DNA from: Firmicutes bacterium UBA1768
GTDB taxonomy: Bacteria > Bacillota > Clostridia > Peptostreptococcales > Anaerovoracaceae
Assembly (NCBI GenBank): GCA_002315335.1
Contig: DCGW01000030.1
Coordinates: forward strand, 19,347 to 40,547
Reading direction: 5' to 3'
DNA length: 21,201 bases
The first letter of the stretch is position 1. Each line of letters starts with the position of its first letter. Shown in pieces: positions 21,146-21,201 of the stretch. The position numbers were made by a program, and so were the translations under genes. The notes under the pieces are model-generated. The model had not been told where the DNA came from. It ran no database searches and saw only the letters and a list, made by a program, of their open reading frames with translations.

Positions 21146-21201
21146 TGGTGACCCATTCGCGATTCGAACGCGAGACACCTTGATTAAAAGTCAAGTGCTC
21201 T
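21146..21201 (-). tRNA. tRNA-Lys, anticodon TTT (5' end outside the window)
   Basis: The 3' part of a minus-strand tRNA: the anticodon loop CTTTTAA between CTTGA and TCAAG gives TTT, followed by the T arm with TTCGAAT, the 3' acceptor arm ATGGGTC, discriminator A and CCA. The 5' acceptor and most of the D arm lie beyond the window edge. It is 78 bp upstream of tRNA-Cys and probably in the same transcript. Confidence 0.93.

Overview
The window looks like the chromosome of an anaerobic, low-to-moderate-GC Firmicute of the class Clostridia (Ruminococcaceae/Oscillospirales-like). The basis is purine-rich AGGAGG-type ribosome binding sites, sigma-A promoters with TATAAT-type -10 boxes, a TPP riboswitch with a U-tract terminator, an FHA/SEDS/penicillin-binding-protein cluster and many clostridial-type household proteins. 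No transposase, phage, integrase, plasmid or CRISPR signal was seen. Most of it reads as ordinary core/shell chromosome, with a few odd genes.

Layout. (1) 1-4047, all minus strand: malic enzyme, a P1-family (DmpA-like) aminopeptidase, a small divergent acyl carrier protein with its own promoter, and an M29 metallo-aminopeptidase. Bases 1-152 hold no gene. (2) 4048-4518 is a 471-bp divergent intergenic region with two copies of a roughly 46-nt stem-loop repeat. (3) 4519-7235, plus strand: an orphan PqqD-like protein only 9 nt ahead of a tRNA-Ser(CGA), then a six-helix membrane protein and a membrane-bound SpoIIE/RsbU-type PP2C phosphatase. (4) 7286-8710, minus: a secreted metallophosphoesterase. 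(5) 8801-11478, minus: a thiXYZ-like ABC importer operon (permease, lipoprotein, ATPase) behind a TPP riboswitch with a readable antiterminator/terminator switch and a near-consensus promoter. (6) 11486-12652, minus: a DMT/EamA transporter followed by a small very acidic protein. (7) 12811-17594, plus: a long CofE-like (F420 gamma-glutamyl ligase family) protein, a strong terminator, then an FHA-SEDS fusion and a class B penicillin-binding protein 10 nt apart. (8) 17666-20056, minus: a very large exported SGNH/GDSL hydrolase. (9) 20379-21201, minus: a DUF2812 membrane protein, tRNA-Cys(GCA) and the 3' part of tRNA-Lys(TTT).

How the genes work together. The clearest functional units are the riboswitch-controlled thiamine-precursor importer and the cell-wall pair, in which a SEDS glycosyltransferase carrying its own phosphothreonine-recognition domain is made with its partner transpeptidase. 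The best candidates for something undescribed are the FHA-SEDS fusion, the CofE-like enzyme in what is probably an F420-free organism, the orphan PqqD/RRE protein co-located with a tRNA gene, and the paired stem-loop repeats beside it. All functions are read from sequence motifs alone; no database search was run.
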